Below are positions 27,718 to 37,484 of a stretch of DNA of 54,879 bases, piece after piece. A program made the translations under genes and the position numbers. The DNA is from Nitrospira sp. (GTDB lineage Bacteria > Nitrospirota > Nitrospiria > Nitrospirales > Nitrospiraceae). The notes beneath the pieces are model-generated. The model made no database searches. It was not told where the DNA came from and saw nothing but the letters and a program-made list of their open reading frames with translations. The DNA lies in the NCBI GenBank assembly GCA_024330965.1, contig JANDJL010000020.1, forward strand, positions 1 to 54,879. The letters are read 5' to 3'. Positions within the stretch are counted from its first letter, which is position 1, and each line of letters begins with the position of its first letter.

Positions 27718-28197
27718 TTATTTCAACATGAGCAGTTTGCCGCCGACATGAGCAGGATGCAAATGACAGCGATATTCCAGTACCGTCCCGGCCGCATAGA
27801 AGAGATCGCTCGTCGGAACGCCAATATATTGCGTCTCCCCCGGTTTCAAAACGAGTTTTGTGTCCAACACTGTCGGCGCCGAGTGATCTGTCGCCGTGGC
27901 AGTGAGGTGGAATCCGTGCTCCGCCGAAGCTTTATTGGTAACCTTTAATAGAACAGGTGCCCCCGGTCTGGTCTTAAAGTCAATGACGGTCATCGGTGGA
28001 TACCATGTTTTCATTTCTCCGATTTCGATGGAATAGAACGCGGCATCGACCGTCAATTCTTTGAAAGGCTGCCCGACAACCGATCCTGTTTCCAAGCTGC
28101 CGACTTCAACACCGCCGGCTTGAAGCGCGTACGCGGCCGATGTTCCGGCCATCACGACCCCTAGACCCAAAAGGAGCACACTCGTCATCCTCCCCAT
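27718..28197 (-). CDS. Exported cupredoxin
   Basis: A 159-residue copper protein with a signal peptide (hydrophobic residues 5-24, cleavage near AYA-LQ). Likely copper ligands are His94 in AEHGF, Cys144 and His147 in RCHLHPAH. The usual axial Met of C-x2-H-P-x-M is replaced by His150. The C-x-L-H-P string and the EHGF loop recall nitrosocyanin, but the spacing differs. Such proteins carry single electrons in the periplasm; Nitrospira encode several. A GGAGGTAGGGGA ribosome binding site precedes the ATG. It is monocistronic, with its own promoter candidate and terminator. Confidence 0.85.
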   Translation of the reverse strand: MGRMTSVLLLGLGVVMAGTSAAYALQAGGVEVGSLETGSVVGQPFKELTVDAAFYSIEIGEMKTWYPPMTVIDFKTRPGAPVLLKVTNKASAEHGFHLTATATDHSAPTVLDTKLVLKPGETQYIGVPTSDLFYAAGTVLEYRCHLHPAHVGGKLLMLK

Positions 28198-28348
28198 TCC
28201 CCTACCTCCCTCGCGAAATGCAGAACAGTGATTAGGTTGGTGAAGCCTGCCTCAATAGATGTTTATGGAAGACCAATGGACTCTCGAGACTAGTTGAGAC
28301 GGCCCCTGAAGCCATCATGTAGGCACGTGGATGCTAACCAGGGGAAGT

Positions 28349-28377
28349 GTATAACACAGTGGGCGAAAGGGAAGCAA
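28349..28377 (-). promoter_or_regulatory. Promoter candidate for the cupredoxin gene
   Basis: TTGCTT (28372-28377) and TTATAC (28349-28354) on the minus strand are 17 bases apart, placing the start about 145 bases before the ATG. The rest of the 327-base gap 28198-28524 holds no gene that I can support. Confidence 0.35.
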
Positions 28378-28524
28378 CTCGGCGGGTACCGCTAACGAAG
28401 CCAGAGTCGGCGGGCCATGTGATTGTTTCGGCGAGGAGGAGGATCCGGATCACACAGGGGACGTCCGTGCGCGTTCAGCGTTCGGGTTGAACGTTGACGC
28501 AATCATCTCGCCCAGCTCGAGCAC

Positions 28525-28944
28525 TCAGCGGGCGTTCAGTGTCTCCCGCGTCCCCGGTGTGCATTCCTCACGTTTCCAGCTTTTCAACACACGGTCTTCC
28601 GCGAAGGTCAACAGATAGCGATAGCAGTATAAGGTCGGTTTGGGCTGATCAGTCGGCCTGCCGACGAGCGATCCGACCGATTGAGAGGCTTGTATCAGGA
28701 AGGTTGGCGTCCACGTCGACAATTCTTGCTCGCTTAACGCAACCCGATAGGTCCAGAGACTATCACCACCCAAAGCCGGATTCTTCGCCGTGTGCGGCGG
28801 TCCCAGCCTGTCTCGGACATCATCTTGGGTCAATCGCCCGACCCCTCGTTTGAAATAGCCATCCCACGCAGGCCCGCTGCATGCGGCGAGGAGGCCTGCA
28901 AAGGCCAACAGCCCTAGCACACGTAACCGGCCAGGTCGATCCAT
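28525..28944 (-). CDS. Lipoprotein, SmpA/OmlA-like
   Basis: A protein of about 139 residues with a lipobox LLAAC 22 residues from the chosen Met, so it should be lipid-anchored. LTQDDVRDRLGPPH after the lipobox is like the start of SmpA/OmlA domains. A Met 11 codons further upstream is possible; I prefer the inner one because it gives a normal lipoprotein signal. No strong ribosome binding site is seen at either. Confidence 0.65.
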   Translation of the reverse strand: MDRPGRLRVLGLLAFAGLLAACSGPAWDGYFKRGVGRLTQDDVRDRLGPPHTAKNPALGGDSLWTYRVALSEQELSTWTPTFLIQASQSVGSLVGRPTDQPKPTLYCYRYLLTFAEDRVLKSWKREECTPGTRETLNAR

Positions 28945-29095
28945 ACATAAACGGCGTGGGAAGAACAAGGGGGTCATAAAGAACCTACGCTACACCGATC
29001 CTCCCGGTCAATGCAACAGGAGGAGTGAGGATTCCGATCCGCCTCGCCTTAAGTATTAGGCGAATGTTCCGATACGGACACTAAGGACTTTCGAC

Positions 29096-29713
29096 ATGCC
29101 AATTCTCGTCGCCATCAACGGCATCGTGCAAGCCCATGCCCCTACACCGGTAGGCCCGCGATATGCGCCGAGCCACCTGGCGAAAACACAGGACCATTCC
29201 GGCCGAAATCCGTCTATGTCTGACGATCAAGCCGTCTCTGCCGCACAACGAGCCTACTCTCAACAGGCTCATCAAGAGTCGCAGCCAAGGCCAGCGGTCA
29301 TCGCTCGTGATTTGATGACGTCGCCTGTCTTCACCCTGTCTTCCGACAGCACGCTGAACGACGCATGGGCCGTGATGACCCAGAAAAGATTCCGTCACAT
29401 TCCCATCACTTCACTAGACGGGACCCTTGTCGGAATGGTGTCCGAGCGTGATTTGTTGGCTCACGCGCCCGAGCTGATTGTCGGACTTCCGTCCCCCCAG
29501 GGCGAACGTCTACAACTGGCCGAGATCATGATCACGCGCGTCATCTCGGCAACCGTCACAACGGATCTCCGCGATATCGCTCGCATCATGCTCGATGAGC
29601 AAATCAGCGCCGTCCCTATTCTGGATGGACACCGACATCCGATCGGGATTGTCTCATCGCGAGACCTCTTACGAGGGATCGCCAACCATGGCCCTCTTGA
29701 GCTGTGGACGTGA
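29096..29713 (+). CDS. CBS-domain pair protein
   Basis: A 205-residue protein with an unstructured N-terminal 65 residues and two CBS domains (about 70-125 and 140-200: ARDLMTSPVFTL ... VGMVSERDLL and LAEIMITRVISAT ... IGIVSSRDLL). CBS pairs bind adenine nucleotides and act as energy-state sensors. No catalytic domain is attached. A shorter start 40 codons downstream is possible. Confidence 0.85.
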   Translation: MPILVAINGIVQAHAPTPVGPRYAPSHLAKTQDHSGRNPSMSDDQAVSAAQRAYSQQAHQESQPRPAVIARDLMTSPVFTLSSDSTLNDAWAVMTQKRFRHIPITSLDGTLVGMVSERDLLAHAPELIVGLPSPQGERLQLAEIMITRVISATVTTDLRDIARIMLDEQISAVPILDGHRHPIGIVSSRDLLRGIANHGPLELWT

Positions 29714-29827
29714 GTGCCACGGCTGCGTATTTGGAACACGCGGGGCTCCCTCCTCCTCGCTCCAGGACACGCCATGTGGAGATGAGAGCGGTTGCGGGCA
29801 TTTCCCTCTTTGAAGCGAAGCACGGCT

Positions 29828-30319
29828 TCAGTGCATGTCCCGCCAGGTTCGAAACATCGCCGCTTGTCCAACAAGACGGTCATGATCATCCAGTACGTTC
29901 CAGAGGATCGCGTCCGTTACGAGAAACCGACGACCCGTCGCGGATATTCTGATGCCACGATAGCCTTCCACATACCCCCGCTCTTGCGCCACCGCCAGGA
30001 TCCGCCGCCGTTCTTCCTGATGAACAGGCTCCGCCGTCATGCGTGAGGGGGTACGGATGAACCGATCCCAGTCCATCTCCCAAAGTCGTAAGGCCGCTTG
30101 GTTTCCATAGTTCAGGATGGGATCCGGCTCGGTGCCATGTGACACCACGACGAAGGGTGCACCGAACAAGGCCTCGGCCTCGCCTTGCTTTGACCCGAAT
30201 CGTGCAATCAGATCACGTCCCGTCCAGCGCCGAAAACTGTTAAGCAGATATTGAGACCACGCCAGCACCGACGGGTTGGTCCAGATGGGAGGTATGTCGT
30301 TTCTGACCATCTCCTGCAA
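29828..30319 (-). CDS. MEKHLA-domain protein
   Basis: A 163-residue PAS-like protein of the MEKHLA family: [36 protein letters not shown] and [15 protein letters not shown] are the typical blocks. The founding members are domains of plant HD-ZIP factors; the function of bacterial stand-alone forms is unknown. The start codon is TTG (30317-30319); an ATG three codons inside is the alternative. It is divergent from leuC. Confidence 0.8.
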   Translation of the reverse strand: MQEMVRNDIPPIWTNPSVLAWSQYLLNSFRRWTGRDLIARFGSKQGEAEALFGAPFVVVSHGTEPDPILNYGNQAALRLWEMDWDRFIRTPSRMTAEPVHQEERRRILAVAQERGYVEGYRGIRISATGRRFLVTDAILWNVLDDHDRLVGQAAMFRTWRDMH

Positions 30320-30423
30320 GAGGGGAACAGAGGCGATCGCTTATTCCCGCAGGTAGCACGAAGGGACCAGGCGATGCAAGCGTGAACGACATCCCCCGGC
30401 TATTTCACGGGCATTTCCTCCCC

Positions 30424-30452
30424 TGGCACCCTATTCATCCTCTCTGTATAAT
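30424..30452 (+). promoter_or_regulatory. Promoter candidate for leuCD
   Basis: A perfect TATAAT -10 box (30447-30452) lies 44 bases before the leuC ATG. The -35 position holds only TGGCAC (30424-30429), a poor match, so activation by a regulator is possible. Confidence 0.5.
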
Positions 30453-30495
30453 GTCGCCTCCCGTGCGCGTTTTGACAGGAAGGCAGGAGGAAGGA

Positions 30496-31899
30496 ATGGC
30501 CGGAACGACGTTGTTCGACAAGATTTGGGACGCCCATGTGGTCCGAGCCGAGCCAGATGGCACCACGTTGCTTTATATCGATCGACAGCTTGTCCACGAA
30601 GTAACGTCTCCCCAGGCCTTTGAAGGGTTGAAGCTGGCCGGCCGCCGCCCTCGACGCCCTGCCGCCACACTGGCGGTGCCGGATCATAACGTGCCGACCA
30701 CCGATCGCACGCTGCCCATCACCGATCCGGTCAGTGCCAAACAGATCCTCACGCTCGAAGAAAACTGCCGCGAGTTTGGAATCACCCTGTTCGGCATGAA
30801 CGACGTGCGCCAGGGGATCGTCCACGTGATCGGTCCGGAGCAAGGCTTCACCTTGCCCGGCATGACCATCGTCTGCGGCGACTCCCACACCTCAACCCAC
30901 GGGGCATTCGGCGCGCTGGCGTTCGGTATCGGCACCAGTGAGGTGGAACATGTCTTGGCCACCCAGTGCCTCGTTCAAAAACGCCCCAAAACGATGGAAA
31001 TCCGCGTTGAGGGAACTCTGTCTGACTATTGTTCCGCCAAAGACATCATCCTGGCCATCATCAGGAGAATCGGAACCGCCGGCGGAACGGGACATGTGAT
31101 CGAATACACCGGATCGACCATCCGTGCCTTGAGCATGGAGGGTCGCATGACCCTGTGCAACATGTCGATCGAAGGGGGAGCCAGAGCCGGCATGGTCGCC
31201 CCAGACGACAAGACGATTACCTACCTCAAGGGACGGCCGCTCGCCCCGCAAGGCGCGCTTTTCGATCAAGCAGTCAAGGCGTGGGACCAGCTCAAGACGG
31301 ACGCAGACGCCCGCTATGACGCGACGGTGGTCATGCGGGCTGAGGACATCGCTCCGCAGGTCAGTTGGGGAACGAGTCCCGGCATGGTCGTCGGAGTGGA
31401 CGAAACGGTGCCGGATCCCCGAACGATCGCGGATGAAAACACGAGACGCGCGACGGAGCGGGCCCTGGAGTATATGGGGCTTACGCCCAACATGCCGGTG
31501 ACGGACATCGCTATCGACCGGGTGTTCATTGGATCGTGTACCAACGCCCGGATTGAAGACCTGCGGCTTGCCGCGCGCTTTGTCAAAGGGAAAAAGGTCG
31601 CGACGAGGGTGCATGCGATGGTCGTTCCCGGCTCCGGTCTCGTCAAAGCGCAGGCGGAAGCGGAGGGGCTTGATCGGATCTTCCGCGAAGCAGGCTTTGA
31701 GTGGAGAGAAGCAGGCTGCAGCATGTGCTTGGCGATGAACGCCGACGTGCTTCAGCCTGGGGAACGGTGCGCATCCACCAGCAACAGAAATTTCGAAGGG
31801 CGCCAAGGCGCCGGTGGCCGAACCCATTTGGTCTCGCCCGCCATGGCGGTGGCCGCCGCCATTGAAGGACATTTCGTGGACATCAGACGGTGGGCATAG
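30496..31899 (+). CDS. leuC: 3-isopropylmalate dehydratase large subunit
   Basis: Iron-sulfur isomerase subunit for leucine synthesis. The start at 30496 ([16 protein letters not shown]) has an AGGAGGAAGGA ribosome binding site and gives the usual 467 residues. Cluster ligands are in [16 protein letters not shown] and [28 protein letters not shown] is also diagnostic. It is followed after 86 bases by leuD. leuA and leuB are not in the window. Confidence 0.97.
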   Translation: MAGTTLFDKIWDAHVVRAEPDGTTLLYIDRQLVHEVTSPQAFEGLKLAGRRPRRPAATLAVPDHNVPTTDRTLPITDPVSAKQILTLEENCREFGITLFGMNDVRQGIVHVIGPEQGFTLPGMTIVCGDSHTSTHGAFGALAFGIGTSEVEHVLATQCLVQKRPKTMEIRVEGTLSDYCSAKDIILAIIRRIGTAGGTGHVIEYTGSTIRALSMEGRMTLCNMSIEGGARAGMVAPDDKTITYLKGRPLAPQGALFDQAVKAWDQLKTDADARYDATVVMRAEDIAPQVSWGTSPGMVVGVDETVPDPRTIADENTRRATERALEYMGLTPNMPVTDIAIDRVFIGSCTNARIEDLRLAARFVKGKKVATRVHAMVVPGSGLVKAQAEAEGLDRIFREAGFEWREAGCSMCLAMNADVLQPGERCASTSNRNFEGRQGAGGRTHLVSPAMAVAAAIEGHFVDIRRWA

Positions 31900-31985
31900 A
31901 GACCGGCCATGAGCACCAAACGGCCGGCTGAGCCGACGCGACGCAACACAACAAACCTCAAACCGAACACGCAAGGCTGGATACG

Positions 31986-32606
31986 ATGCAGGCGTTCACC
32001 CGATTAACCGGTTTAGTGGCTCCGCTGGACCGAGTCAACGTTGATACGGACCAGATCATCCCGAAACAGTTTTTGAAGACAATCAAACGGACCGGCCTCC
32101 GAGAAGGGCTCTTTTTTGACTGGCGGAGAAAGCCTGACGGCTCGCCGGACCCCCACTTTTTCTTAAACCAAGCCCGCTATCAGGGAGCGACCATCCTGCT
32201 CACACGCGATAACTTCGGCTGTGGATCGTCGAGAGAACATGCGCCGTGGGCACTTCTTGATCAAGGATTCCGGTGCATCATCGCACCAAGCTTCGCCGAC
32301 ATTTTCTACAACAACTGTTTCCAAAACGGCATCCTGCCGGTCATACTGGACAACGAGGCGGTGTCGGTTCTCATGAAGGATGTTCTTGGCACGGAGGGAT
32401 ACCGGCTCACAGTGGATCTCGGCGCTCAGCAAGTGATGACACCGAACGGGACGGTCTATCGATTTGAGATCGACCCGTTCAGGAAAGACTGTCTGTACCG
32501 GGGGCTTGATTCTATCGGCCTCACGCTCCAGCACGAAGAGGCGATCGCAGCCTATGAACGTCGGCGAAAACAGGAAGCCCCCTGGTTATTTACCGACCTT
32601 CCTTAG
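31986..32606 (+). CDS. leuD: 3-isopropylmalate dehydratase small subunit
   Basis: Swivel-domain partner of LeuC, 206 residues. The start [20 protein letters not shown] and the substrate-binding loop [15 protein letters not shown] identify it. It shares the leuC message; the 86-base gap between them contains a small GC-rich inverted repeat (CCGGCC/GGCCGG). Confidence 0.97.
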   Translation: MQAFTRLTGLVAPLDRVNVDTDQIIPKQFLKTIKRTGLREGLFFDWRRKPDGSPDPHFFLNQARYQGATILLTRDNFGCGSSREHAPWALLDQGFRCIIAPSFADIFYNNCFQNGILPVILDNEAVSVLMKDVLGTEGYRLTVDLGAQQVMTPNGTVYRFEIDPFRKDCLYRGLDSIGLTLQHEEAIAAYERRRKQEAPWLFTDLP

Positions 32607-32654
32607 CAGCCCTAGGAATGATCAGGATGGTCCTGGGTGGTCCGTTGGCAGAGT

Positions 32655-33107
32655 TTACGGAGCGGGCGGAGTCTCACTGAGCTTGGTGAGAGCGGTTCGT
32701 TTGCTGAGATGAAACGTGCCGCCTTTCTGTGCAGGGGCTGCGTCTTCTCCAATCCGATCATACCACCAGGTGCCGTCCCCCTCCGTGTAGTCGTCGGACA
32801 GAACGACCCTGAATCCTCCTTCTCGATCGTTTTCCTTTTGATACCACTTGCCGATCCACGTACGGCCGTTGAGCCGCAGAGTTTCGAACCGTCCGTCCTT
32901 ATAAGGATAGGTTCCGTTTCCTCGCTCATCGAGCCGGAGCGTGACGACGGCGCCGTCTTCGTATTCCCATTCCCCCGCCAATACGGACTTGCCTTCAATC
33001 GGGGACTCGCCAGGGAGTGAACGTTGCCCCAACGGTTGGTTGACGCATGCCGTCGCCAGAAGAGCGACGGCAATGGCGGCGACGACACAAACGATCCGTC
33101 TCTTCAT
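32655..33107 (-). CDS. Lipoprotein of unknown function
   Basis: A 150-residue protein with a lipoprotein signal (MKRRIVCVVAAIAVALLATAC) and no domain that I recognise. The body has repeated Trp/Tyr/Gly beta-like patches (GEWEYEDGAVVTLRL, RTWIGKWYQKEN, GTWWYDRIG), like small lipocalin or beta-sandwich proteins. The start at 33107 is supported by a GAGGGACTCT ribosome binding site; a Met 12 codons upstream is less likely. Confidence 0.7.
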   Translation of the reverse strand: MKRRIVCVVAAIAVALLATACVNQPLGQRSLPGESPIEGKSVLAGEWEYEDGAVVTLRLDERGNGTYPYKDGRFETLRLNGRTWIGKWYQKENDREGGFRVVLSDDYTEGDGTWWYDRIGEDAAPAQKGGTFHLSKRTALTKLSETPPAP

Positions 33108-33164
33108 AGAGTCCCTCATACCATGCGCGCGCAAGAGAGGCAAGGACAGAGCCTTTTGTGTCGA

Positions 33165-34325
33165 CTAGAATTTCACCCGCTTCAGGCGGCGACAGGCTTC
33201 CTCCAGCTCTTCATCGGTCTTGGCGTAACTAAATCGAACGAAGCGGGCGCCTTCGGTTCCGGAGAAAAATGCTTCCCCCGGCACTCCCGCCACACCGGTT
33301 GTTTCTAAGAGAGCCATCGCGCGGGCCTTCCCGCTCGAACCCGGCACGTTCGAGACGTCCGCCAGCACATAATAGGCGCCGTCTGGCATCGAGAACGTCA
33401 ACCCAGCCTCGGCCAACGCCTCGCAGAACCGATCCCGCTTTCGCTGGTATGAGCGTGCAAGCTCGACATAGAAATGATCGGGCAGCTCGAGGATACCCAC
33501 TGCGATCCCCATCTGGAGCGGGGCCGGAGCGCAGACGTACAGCAAATCGTTGACCGCACCGATAGCCTGGGCCCATGGTCGGGCCGCCACGCTGTAGCCG
33601 ATGCGCCACCCCGTGACACTGAAGGTCTTCGAATAGCCGCCGACGGTGATCGTCCGATCGGCCATGCCCGGCAAAGCGGCCATACTCAAGTGAGACCGCC
33701 CGTCATAAAGAAAGTATTCGTAGATCTCATCCGAGAAGACGAAGAGATCGTACTGTTTCGCGATGGCCGCGACGGTTTCCAATTCGTCTCGCTTCCATAC
33801 CTTTCCGGAGGGATTGCCCGGCGAATTGACCACGATCGCTTTCGTTTTCTCAGTGACTGCTCCCTCCAATTGATCAGCCGCGAAGGTCCATCCCGGAGCC
33901 TCCATCTTGACCGTGATCGGCACCGCTTCCACCGCCAGCAGCGCACTGAGGTGATATTGATAAAACGGCTCGAACACGATCACCTCATCGCCCGGCTCCA
34001 ATAACGCCTCGCAGGCGCAGTGGAAGGCGCCGGTCGCTCCGGCACTGACGACGATCTCCGTGTCCGGGTCGGCCTGAATGTTGTTGTAGCGGGCCAGTTT
34101 CTCGGCCAGCGCCTGGCGCAATTCCACGAGTCCATCAAACCGCGTATAGACGTTCCGGCCGTCCTTGATCGCCCGCTGCGCGGCCTCAAGTACGAGGGAA
34201 GGCGCTGGCGTATCACAGACTCCCTGGGCCATGTTGATCCCCTTGACGCTCGCGCAGGCCTGCGTCATCGCTCGAATCTCGGACTGCGCAAGATCCGCCA
34301 TTCTCCGACTCACCGCCCGTTTCAT
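33165..34325 (-). CDS. Class I/II PLP aminotransferase, aspartate type
   Basis: A 386-residue fold-type I aminotransferase. The cofactor lysine is in GGYSKTFSVTGWRIGY, with NSPGNPSGKV and SDEIYEYFLYDG before it and FVRFSYAKT at the C-terminus. It resembles aspartate or aromatic aminotransferases of the Ib subgroup; substrate is not readable. The start at 34325 follows GGAGGGAACAAACGG. It is 56 bases after msrA on the same strand. Confidence 0.85.
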   Translation of the reverse strand: MKRAVSRRMADLAQSEIRAMTQACASVKGINMAQGVCDTPAPSLVLEAAQRAIKDGRNVYTRFDGLVELRQALAEKLARYNNIQADPDTEIVVSAGATGAFHCACEALLEPGDEVIVFEPFYQYHLSALLAVEAVPITVKMEAPGWTFAADQLEGAVTEKTKAIVVNSPGNPSGKVWKRDELETVAAIAKQYDLFVFSDEIYEYFLYDGRSHLSMAALPGMADRTITVGGYSKTFSVTGWRIGYSVAARPWAQAIGAVNDLLYVCAPAPLQMGIAVGILELPDHFYVELARSYQRKRDRFCEALAEAGLTFSMPDGAYYVLADVSNVPGSSGKARAMALLETTGVAGVPGEAFFSGTEGARFVRFSYAKTDEELEEACRRLKRVKF

Positions 34326-34381
34326 CCGTTTGTTCCCTCCAGTTCGACCCTTGTGATTCTCCGCCCCCACAGTGCCAGCCG

Positions 34382-35002
34382 TCACGGCTTTCCCCACAGA
34401 GACTCCAGCCGCTGCGCCCGTCCGCAGCCGAACTTGTAATACTTATAGCGGATGGGATTTTTCTTGTAATAGTCTTGGTGCTCTTCCTCCGCCTGGTAGA
34501 ACGTGGAAGCCTTGACCACCTGAGTGACGATCGGCTGATCAAACCGCTTCGACCGTTCGAGCGCCGCTTTCGACTCCTCAGCCAGCCTTCGTTCTTCGTC
34601 CGTCCTGTAGAAAATGACGGACCGATATTGATTGCCATGGTCACAGAATTGCCCGTTGGGCGTCAGCGGATCCACATTCCGCCAGAACACGTCGAGCAAC
34701 GTTTGATAAGTCACCTTGGCTGGATCATACGTCACCTCGACCGACTCGGCATGGCCGGTCTTTCCGGTGGAGACTTGAGCGTAGGTGGGATTGGCGACGC
34801 TCCCCCCCATGTAACCGGAGACCACGGACAGCACCCCCTCCACCGGTTCAAACGCTTCCTCCATGCACCAGAAGCAGCCCCCCGCGAAATAGGCCTTGGC
34901 CGGTTCGGCCGCCTGGACCGTCGTGCCGGACAGCACACTTGCCATCGCTCCGAACAGGCACAGCGTGATCCTCTGCCACCCCGTGCGTCGAATCGACATC
35001 AT
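34382..35002 (-). CDS. msrA: Exported peptide methionine sulfoxide reductase A
   Basis: Reduces methionine-S-sulfoxide. The catalytic Cys43 is in GGCFWCMEEAFE; a resolving Cys is near the C-terminus in KFGCGRAQ. Residues 1-31 form a signal peptide ending VQAA, so this MsrA acts in the periplasm, unlike most MsrA. The start is the ATG pair at 35002 after a GGAGGG site. Electron supply in the periplasm is not evident in the window. Confidence 0.92.
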   Translation of the reverse strand: MMSIRRTGWQRITLCLFGAMASVLSGTTVQAAEPAKAYFAGGCFWCMEEAFEPVEGVLSVVSGYMGGSVANPTYAQVSTGKTGHAESVEVTYDPAKVTYQTLLDVFWRNVDPLTPNGQFCDHGNQYRSVIFYRTDEERRLAEESKAALERSKRFDQPIVTQVVKASTFYQAEEEHQDYYKKNPIRYKYYKFGCGRAQRLESLWGKP

Positions 35003-35179
35003 GACGTCACCCTCCTCTCCATCGGCGTTCTCCGTGGCCGGAATGGTCATCGTCCATTCTTACACGCCTGCACACATCCTACACGGGCCAAACGCGCAAG
35101 AGAACGACCCAACAAGACGAACGGCCAAGGCGAACGGCGCAGGGAACACCTGCTCGCCGGCGCGACACTTTCCAACCGG

Positions 35180-35722
35180 TCACACTGAAAGACCATCGTA
35201 TCCATCGGGAGCGACAACCCGCGAGCGTCGATGGATTCTCTCGAGCCGCTTCATAATCAGAGCGATCGCTTCCTCGGGCGAATCAACGGCGGTTACCAAC
35301 CGTTTGTCCAATTTGCGGAAGAACGCCACGTCCGCGGCGGACGCATCAACCAAAACAACGGGCCTTCCGGCCTTGACGGCCAACGCCACCTCCGACACCG
35401 TCCCGGATCCCGTTAGTCCGCAAACCACGACCACGTGGCTGGTCAAGACATTGATGTTGTTGCGGCCGCTGCCCATTTCCGTGATGATCGGCACATCGAC
35501 GTAGCGCGACACTTTGTCCTTGGCCGTCGGCAAGATCCCGATGGTCAAACTGCCCCCGACCCTCTTGGCCCCCTCGCACGCGGCGTCCATCACGCCGACG
35601 TTTCGTCCGCCCGTCAGTACCGCCCACCCGCGCCTCGCGATCAATTCTCCCAGCAGCCTCGCATGATCCAAATCTTTTTTTCTGGCTTTCGCCGGCCCCA
35701 TCACACCCACGATAAAATACAT
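35180..35722 (-). CDS. SLOG/LOG-family (TIGR00725-like) nucleotide-binding protein
   Basis: A 180-residue Rossmannoid protein. TGGRNVGVMDAACEGAK and GSGTVSEVALAVKAGRPV correspond to the nucleotide-binding loops of the SLOG/lysine-decarboxylase-like superfamily. The PGGxGTxxE motif of cytokinin-type LOG phosphoribohydrolases is altered to TGSGTVSE. A sensor or hydrolase of a nucleotide ligand is possible; the ligand is unknown. Confidence 0.8.
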   Translation of the reverse strand: MYFIVGVMGPAKARKKDLDHARLLGELIARRGWAVLTGGRNVGVMDAACEGAKRVGGSLTIGILPTAKDKVSRYVDVPIITEMGSGRNNINVLTSHVVVVCGLTGSGTVSEVALAVKAGRPVVLVDASAADVAFFRKLDKRLVTAVDSPEEAIALIMKRLERIHRRSRVVAPDGYDGLSV

Positions 35723-35755
35723 CGCCCCTCCTGCCCCTTTTCTTCACTTCCTGCT

Positions 35756-37420
35756 TCAAAACCGGGACCCGGTCAGTGTCACATCGGCATGGGTCCAAGC
35801 AGCCTTGAATCGACGCTCGACTTCCTCGGCTTCACGGATTTTCTCTTGGGCGCGGAGGCTCCTGAGCAGGCCGAAAAGCGCCCAGCCGTTATGAGGGTGC
35901 CTGGCCAGATCCGCTCGGTACTCTTCCTCCGCATCACCGTATCGACCGGCCGCCAGCAGCACATCTCCAAGATAGTGGCGAACGGGAATCGGCCAGTAGG
36001 GCGGTTCCATGTAGGGCAAATCCTCTTCCATTTTCACGGCATCCCTAAGCGATGCGATCGCCTCGTCGTATCGCCCACGGTAGGCCGTGATCACTCCGGC
36101 CAGAAGACGCTCGGCGATTTTCATCATGGTCCGTTCTATTTTCCCTTCGTCCGTGCGGGGGCGCCCGATCTGTTTCGTCGAGGCGGCCAACACCGCCAGT
36201 TCCGCCTCCGCCTCTGGTAAGCGGCCGGTGGCAGTCAAGGCCAAGCCCCTACCCAATCGCCAGATTGCATGGTGAAGACGCAGACTCGCGCGAGGCGCAG
36301 GTTCTCGCAGCAGATCGCTCCATTGGCCGAATCGAATCAGAGACCAGATGAGGGTCGGAAGGTACCCTTCCTTCCACTTGTCTTTTTGCGCCTTGTACTC
36401 GGTCACCATCGAGGTCAACTGGCGCGCGACCTTCAACGACTCCGTCTTCCGCCCCTCCATCGCCAACGAGGCCCACAAGAAATGGAGATTGTGCGCGTAG
36501 TACGCATCGGCGTACTCGCCGGTGAGAGCTCGGCGGGTCAGATAGTCTCGATCGACAAGAACCGCATGTGCATTGCGTTCCGCGGCTTCATGATATCGAC
36601 CGAGGCGCATGTAAATGTGGGACGGCATGTGGACCAAGTGACCGGCGCCCGGCGCCAGGCCCGACAGCCGATCCGCGCAGGCCAGCGCCCGCTCCGGCGT
36701 CGGCGAGGCTTCAACGGCATGAATGTAATAGTGACAGGCGCCGGGATGATCGGGGAATCGCGCGAGGACGGACTCCAACGTCGCGACGATTTCTTCCGTT
36801 CCCGGCTTCGGCTTTCCGGTTGGTGTCCATAAATCCCAGGGTCGGAGATCCATCAAGGCCTCCGCGAAGAGAACGCCGGCGTCCGCGTCATCAGGAAAGT
36901 CCCGCCATAACGCCCTCATCGCGTCGGCATAGGCCTTGTCAAGCGCCTTTCTTGGCTCCCCTTTTGAACCGTACCGTTTGCCGAGCGCCTCGATGTAGCG
37001 CCGTTCGGCCTCGCTCGCGCGAGCACTGTTGGCGCGAGCTTTGCGAAGCGCTTCCACGGCTTTGCGCTCCCCCTCCTTCGTGACCGGCGCGTTGATGTTC
37101 GGTCCCAGCGCCAGCGCGATTCCCCAATAGGGCATGGCGGCTGAAGGATCGAGCCTGGCGGCTTCTTCAAACGCCAGCACGGCTTCTTCGTGATTAAAGG
37201 CATACACCAGCCGGAGGCCTTGATCGAAATATCGTTGGGCCTGCTCGGACGTCGTCGTCACAGGGTGGTGCAGCGTGCCGAGGTTGTCACAGAGTGAGAT
37301 GGCGGGACATGCCTCTCCACCAGAAGCACCGAAGACCGAGCCCTGCCCGGATGCCACCCAGATGGCCGCCGCCAACATGCTCGCTCTCAGGACTCGACTG
37401 TGGCTTCGATCATGGATCAT
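35756..37420 (-). CDS. Exported TPR-repeat protein
   Basis: A 554-residue protein with a probable signal peptide (to about residue 31) and tetratricopeptide-like helical repeats over most of its length (for example AQRYFDQGLRLVYAFNHEEA, YRGRYDEAIASLRDAV and GRYGDAEEEYRADLARHPHN). CDNLGTLHHPVTTTSEQAQR after the signal is typical of a group of uncharacterised TPR proteins from soil and water bacteria. It probably mediates protein contacts in the periplasm; no enzyme motif is seen. Confidence 0.8.
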   Translation of the reverse strand: MIHDRSHSRVLRASMLAAAIWVASGQGSVFGASGGEACPAISLCDNLGTLHHPVTTTSEQAQRYFDQGLRLVYAFNHEEAVLAFEEAARLDPSAAMPYWGIALALGPNINAPVTKEGERKAVEALRKARANSARASEAERRYIEALGKRYGSKGEPRKALDKAYADAMRALWRDFPDDADAGVLFAEALMDLRPWDLWTPTGKPKPGTEEIVATLESVLARFPDHPGACHYYIHAVEASPTPERALACADRLSGLAPGAGHLVHMPSHIYMRLGRYHEAAERNAHAVLVDRDYLTRRALTGEYADAYYAHNLHFLWASLAMEGRKTESLKVARQLTSMVTEYKAQKDKWKEGYLPTLIWSLIRFGQWSDLLREPAPRASLRLHHAIWRLGRGLALTATGRLPEAEAELAVLAASTKQIGRPRTDEGKIERTMMKIAERLLAGVITAYRGRYDEAIASLRDAVKMEEDLPYMEPPYWPIPVRHYLGDVLLAAGRYGDAEEEYRADLARHPHNGWALFGLLRSLRAQEKIREAEEVERRFKAAWTHADVTLTGSRF

Positions 37421-37484
37421 AGGGACGGAGAGCGACGGGCAAAACTCGAGAGCAGCCGACCGGACGCCATCATGCGATCGGGTA

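Noticed and set aside
27718..28197. Calling the cupredoxin a nitrosocyanin
   Set aside because: The loop is C-x2-H-x2-H rather than C-x2-H-x4-H, and the Glu ligand position aligns with His94; only a distant resemblance can be claimed.
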